NCBI RefSeq assembly: GCF_900104725.1
Contig: NZ_LT629758.1
Location: forward strand, 4,664,501-4,728,500
Origin: Actinoplanes derwentensis
GTDB lineage: Bacteria > Actinomycetota > Actinomycetes > Mycobacteriales > Micromonosporaceae
Reading direction: 5' to 3'
Length of the DNA: 64,000 nucleotides
Part shown: piece by piece, positions 61,365-64,000 of the stretch
How positions within the stretch are numbered: the first letter of the stretch is position 1
Layout of the letters: every line of letters starts with the position of its first letter
Notes under the pieces: model-generated
What the model was told of the DNA's origin: nothing
The model's database searches: none
Seen by the model: only the letters and a program-made list of their open reading frames with translations
Translations under genes and position numbers: made by a program

Positions 61365-61402
61365 CGGTCGCCCGCTCGCCTTCGGTGGCGGGCGGGCGAC
61401 CG
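61365..61402 (+). terminator. Terminator after the PL9-like gene
   Basis: cggtcgcccgctcgcc and ggcgggcgggcgaccg pair with one mismatch around ttcggt; ctatgttt follows. Confidence 0.82.
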
Positions 61403-61439
61403 CTATGTTTCCTTGAAGATCGTTTTCAAGGGGGCGGGT

Positions 61440-61928
61440 ATGACCGAGCGCGAGATTCTGACCTGGGACACCTACGGCCGGGCGGGCCGCGAACTGGCCC
61501 AGACCGTGGCCGACGACGGTTACCGCCCCGACCTGATCCTGGCGATCGCCCGCGGCGGCCTGTTCCTGGCCGGTTCCCTCGGCTACGCCCTGGCCGTCAA
61601 GAACATCCACCTGATCAACGTCGAGTTCTACACCGGTGTCGACGCCCGCCTGGCTTCACCGGTGATGCTGCCGCCGGTCCCCGTGGTCGCCGATCTGTCC
61701 GGCGCCACCGTCCTGATCGTCGACGACGTGGCCGACACCGGCGGCACCTTGCAGCTGGTCCAGGACTTCTGCACACCCCACGTGCTGTCGTCCCGCACGG
61801 CGGTCATCTACGAGAAGCCCCAGTCCGCCATCAAATGCGACTACGTCTGGTCCCACACCGACCGATGGATCGACTTCCCCTGGTCCAACCAGCCCTCGGT
61901 CACCCTCGCACGGCCTGACACCCGGTAA
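61440..61928 (+). CDS. Phosphoribosyltransferase (Gpt/HprT-like)
   Basis: The 162-residue protein has the PRPP motif VLIVDDVADTGGTL and the loop ILAIARGGLFLAGSLGYALAV of purine phosphoribosyltransferases. It probably salvages xanthine, guanine or hypoxanthine. ATG 61440 follows a purine-rich site. It stands alone with no operon partner. Confidence 0.88.
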   Translation: MTEREILTWDTYGRAGRELAQTVADDGYRPDLILAIARGGLFLAGSLGYALAVKNIHLINVEFYTGVDARLASPVMLPPVPVVADLSGATVLIVDDVADTGGTLQLVQDFCTPHVLSSRTAVIYEKPQSAIKCDYVWSHTDRWIDFPWSNQPSVTLARPDTR

Positions 61929-62017
61929 CCTCCGGATGCGCCAGGCAGGTGGTCCAGCGCCGGGAACTCCGCTTCCGGCAGGTCCGTCACCGCGGCGGCG
62001 AACCTGCCGGGCTGGGA

Positions 62018-62917
62018 TCAGCCGACCGTGACGGTCGCCGTGCCGTAGTAGACGCGGTGGTCGGAGCAGGCTCCGCCACAGGCCTGGGAGATCGCGAGCG
62101 AATCGCCGAACCGGCTGTTGTTGGCGAAGCGGCTCTCCGGGATGAAGATCATGTCGATCTTCGAGCCGAGACCGCACTTGCCGTTGTCGGTCTTGTTCGT
62201 GGTGCCCTCGCCGTAACCGAGACAGACCGGGTCGGTGTCGTCGAGTTCGCGGAAACGGCCCCAGTTGCCGGGGTTGATCGTGGTGTTCGCGGACGCCGCG
62301 TACCAGGAGTTGAGCCGGTCGTAGTGCGGCTCGGTGTTGAAGTCACCGGCGATGATCACCGTGTCACCGGCGTCGTCCCAGGCCTCCAACTGGGCGCGGA
62401 CCTCGTTGAGCTGGGTGTTGACCATGCTGTACGGGGTGAGGTGCGTCGCGCAGAACCGCAGCCGGGTGCTGTCGACCGGGGCACAGAGCAGGCTGCGGAC
62501 CTCACCGTTGTCCTGTGGGTCGACGGTGAGCGAGATCCGGTCGGCGGTGCCCAGCGGACGGCGGCTGAAAATCGCGTTGCCGAACCCGCCGCACACGTTC
62601 AGGGCGGATTCGAAACGGGAGTAGTTGGAGGTCAGCGGCCAGCCGGCGGCAGCCAGGCGAGCCTGGACCTCCTTGTACTGATCCCAGCAGATCTCGTTGA
62701 GGGCCACCAGGTCGGCGTCCCGGTTGAGGATCGAGGCGACCAACCCGTCAACCATGCCGTTGGTGGTCGAGCCGTCGTTCATGACGTAGCCGGAGACGTT
62801 CCACTGCCAGACGGTGACTGTCTGGTTGGTGGCCGCTGACGCCGGTATCGCCATGGCCATCGGTGTGATGACGATGGCGATCGCCGCCACAAGAAGACTC
62901 CTGATACGTAACCGCAC
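62018..62917 (-). CDS. Secreted endonuclease/exonuclease/phosphatase-fold protein
   Basis: The 299-residue protein has a signal peptide (about 1-28) and the EEP superfamily features: WQWNVSG (catalytic Asn), NEICW (metal Glu), IIAGDFNTEP and SDHRVYYG. It may be an extracellular DNase or sphingomyelinase-like enzyme; the sequence does not decide. GTG 62917 has gggagg upstream. Confidence 0.85.
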   Translation of the reverse strand: MRLRIRSLLVAAIAIVITPMAMAIPASAATNQTVTVWQWNVSGYVMNDGSTTNGMVDGLVASILNRDADLVALNEICWDQYKEVQARLAAAGWPLTSNYSRFESALNVCGGFGNAIFSRRPLGTADRISLTVDPQDNGEVRSLLCAPVDSTRLRFCATHLTPYSMVNTQLNEVRAQLEAWDDAGDTVIIAGDFNTEPHYDRLNSWYAASANTTINPGNWGRFRELDDTDPVCLGYGEGTTNKTDNGKCGLGSKIDMIFIPESRFANNSRFGDSLAISQACGGACSDHRVYYGTATVTVG

Positions 62918-62980
62918 TGCTACCTCCCGTTAAGTTTGATCGAGCGGCAGTGTACTCAATGGATGGGAATTCGTGGATAC

Positions 62981-63020
62981 CCGACTGTAACAGTGCTTAC
63001 ATAAGCACTGTTACAGTCGG
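62981..63020. promoter_or_regulatory. Perfect 40-bp palindrome, MarR operator
   Basis: Two 19-bp arms (ccgactgtaacagtgctta and its reverse complement) flank ca, ending 3 bp before the GTG of the MarR gene. Nested taagca and gtaacagt elements suggest two overlapping dimer sites. Confidence 0.9.
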
Positions 63021-63023
63021 CTC

Positions 63024-63539
63024 GTGACTGACGAGTGGCTGGCTGATCCGACTGAGGAGAGCGTGTGGCGGCCGTGGCGGCTGCTGCAGGCTCGGATGGA
63101 CGCCGAGATCGCGCGGGTCTACGCCGACGTGCGGATCGAAGGGCTCAAGCCGACCTGGGTGATGGAGCTGATCCGGCTGCACGTGCACGGGCCGATGACT
63201 ATCACCGAGCTGGCCGAGTCGGTGCAGATCACGCACTCGGGCATGAGTCAGAAGGTGGCGGCGCTCAAAGCGGCCGGCTGGGTTCGTACCGTCGCCGGTC
63301 CTGATGCCCGTAGCAAACGTGTCGAGATCACCGATCAGGCACGGGCGGTCGTGGGGCGGCTCGCCGCCGAGTGGCGGGCCACTGAGGCGTCGATCGCCGA
63401 GATCGAGGCGGAGATCCCCTACCCGCTGAGCCGGGTCGTCGTCGACATCGAGGCGGCGCTGCACCGTAAGAGCCTGCACGCCCGGATCACCGAACGACTC
63501 GCCGAGGACCCCGCATGGCTCACCGACGGCCCCGCGTAG
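63024..63539 (+). CDS. MarR-family regulator
   Basis: The 171-residue protein has the winged helix MTITELAESVQITHSGMSQKVAALKAAGWV followed by the wing RTVAGPDARSKRVEIT. It starts at GTG 63024. The perfect palindrome just before the start is its likely binding site. The next gene, an MFS exporter, starts 2 bp after its stop, so the regulator probably represses an efflux pump. Confidence 0.9.
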   Translation: MTDEWLADPTEESVWRPWRLLQARMDAEIARVYADVRIEGLKPTWVMELIRLHVHGPMTITELAESVQITHSGMSQKVAALKAAGWVRTVAGPDARSKRVEITDQARAVVGRLAAEWRATEASIAEIEAEIPYPLSRVVVDIEAALHRKSLHARITERLAEDPAWLTDGPA

Positions 63540-63541
63540 CA

Positions 63542-64000
63542 ATGAACCGGGCGCTGATCGACATCGGACCGTTGCGGGCGTCGCCGGACTTCCGGCGGCT
63601 CTGGTTCGGGCAGTTGCTGTCGGGGCTGGGCGGGCAGATGGCCGTCGTGGCGGTGCTCTACCAGGTGTGGGACAGCACCCGCAGCACGATCTGGACCGGG
63701 GCCGCCGGGCTCGCGCAGGCGCTGCCGATCATCGTTTTCGGACTGTTCGCCGGGGCGCTCGTGGATCGGGTGGACCGGCGGCGGTTCTATCTCGTCGCCA
63801 AGGCCGGGCAGGCGGTCTGTGCGGTACTGCTGACCGTGCAGGCGTTCGCCGGTGGGCCGCCGCTGCTGGTACTGGCCCTGGTCGCGATCCAGTCCTGCTT
63901 TGTCGCCGGGGGCGGTCCGGCGGCGCGCACATTCCTGTCCCGGCTGCTGCCTGCCGACCGACTGGCGGCCGGGCTGGCGCTGAACCGGATCTCGTTCCAG
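63542..64000 (+). CDS. MFS transporter, N-terminal part (continues beyond window)
   Basis: The frame is open to the window edge and gives 153 residues with four to five membrane helices. The motifs RLWFGQLLSGLGGQM and GALVDRVDRRRF (MFS loop 2-3) place it in the MFS_3/EntS-like family. It follows the MarR gene by two bases. Confidence 0.85.
   Translation, partial: MNRALIDIGPLRASPDFRRLWFGQLLSGLGGQMAVVAVLYQVWDSTRSTIWTGAAGLAQALPIIVFGLFAGALVDRVDRRRFYLVAKAGQAVCAVLLTVQAFAGGPPLLVLALVAIQSCFVAGGGPAARTFLSRLLPADRLAAGLALNRISFQ

Noticed and set aside
1..64000. Search for tRNA, rRNA, insertion sequences and prophage genes
   Set aside because: No tRNA-like cloverleaf with a GTTCGA-type arm, no rRNA segments, no transposase or integrase and no flanking target duplications were recognised by eye; a computed scan could still find something small.

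Overview
The window is about 64 kb of very GC-rich DNA from an actinobacterium. The codon use, the mycobacterial-type steroid genes, the BTAD regulator and the secreted plant-polymer enzymes point to a filamentous soil genus, probably of the Micromonosporaceae (Actinoplanes-like). That placement is inferred from protein resemblance only. No rRNA, tRNA, CRISPR array, transposase or integrase was recognised.

The left part (1-13 kb) is general physiology. It holds the end of a methyltransferase, a G6PDH-like gene in an operon with a DcuS/DcuR-type two-component system, a divergent C4-dicarboxylate transporter (dctA), a DrrAB-type ABC exporter, a very large BTAD/NB-ARC regulator and a KtrA/KtrB-type potassium uptake pair.

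From 13 to 59 kb the dominant theme is sterol catabolism. The genes closely match the KstR and KstR2 regulons of Mycobacterium tuberculosis, but they are reshuffled and interrupted by unrelated genes. Block A (13.1-29.6 kb) has an Rv3520c-like F420 oxidoreductase, a zinc dehydrogenase, KstR2, an Rv3548c-like SDR, an Rv3549c-like SDR, echA20-ipdA-ipdB-ipdC (steroid C and D ring opening), fadA6 and a chsE2/chsE1 (fadE29/fadE28) pair. Block B (32.6-36.7 kb) is a zinc dehydrogenase divergent from an Rv3531c-Rv3530c-Rv3529c-like operon. Block C (46.3-49.8 kb) is echA19 divergent from fadD19 plus a nitronate monooxygenase. Block D (53.2-59.4 kb) is a fadD divergent from an operon of Rv3521, ltp4, ltp3 and a cholesterol oxidase. 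Six exact matches to the KstR motif TnnAACnnGTTnnA, two near matches and three KstR2-like operators sit at the divergent promoters of these blocks. FadD19, EchA19, Ltp3 and Ltp4 together suggest that C24-branched plant sterols are degraded as well as cholesterol.

Between the blocks lie a ComB-like phosphatase, two paralogous TPR-like proteins, a chitin/xylan deacetylase with a cellulose-binding module, an ABC exporter, a cold-shock protein, a CadD transporter, an M23 peptidase, a DUF1996 protein and an acyltransferase. The right end has a PL9-like beta-helix protein, a phosphoribosyltransferase, a secreted endonuclease/phosphatase-fold protein and a MarR/MFS pair under a perfect 40-bp palindrome.

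The most unusual feature of the window is a set of in-frame tandem repeats with units of 15, 18, 24 and 30 bp, three of them inserted inside otherwise conserved enzymes. In the ChsE1-like subunit the repeat occupies the place of the middle domain. Several genes also have short duplications of their own 3' ends just after the stop codon.
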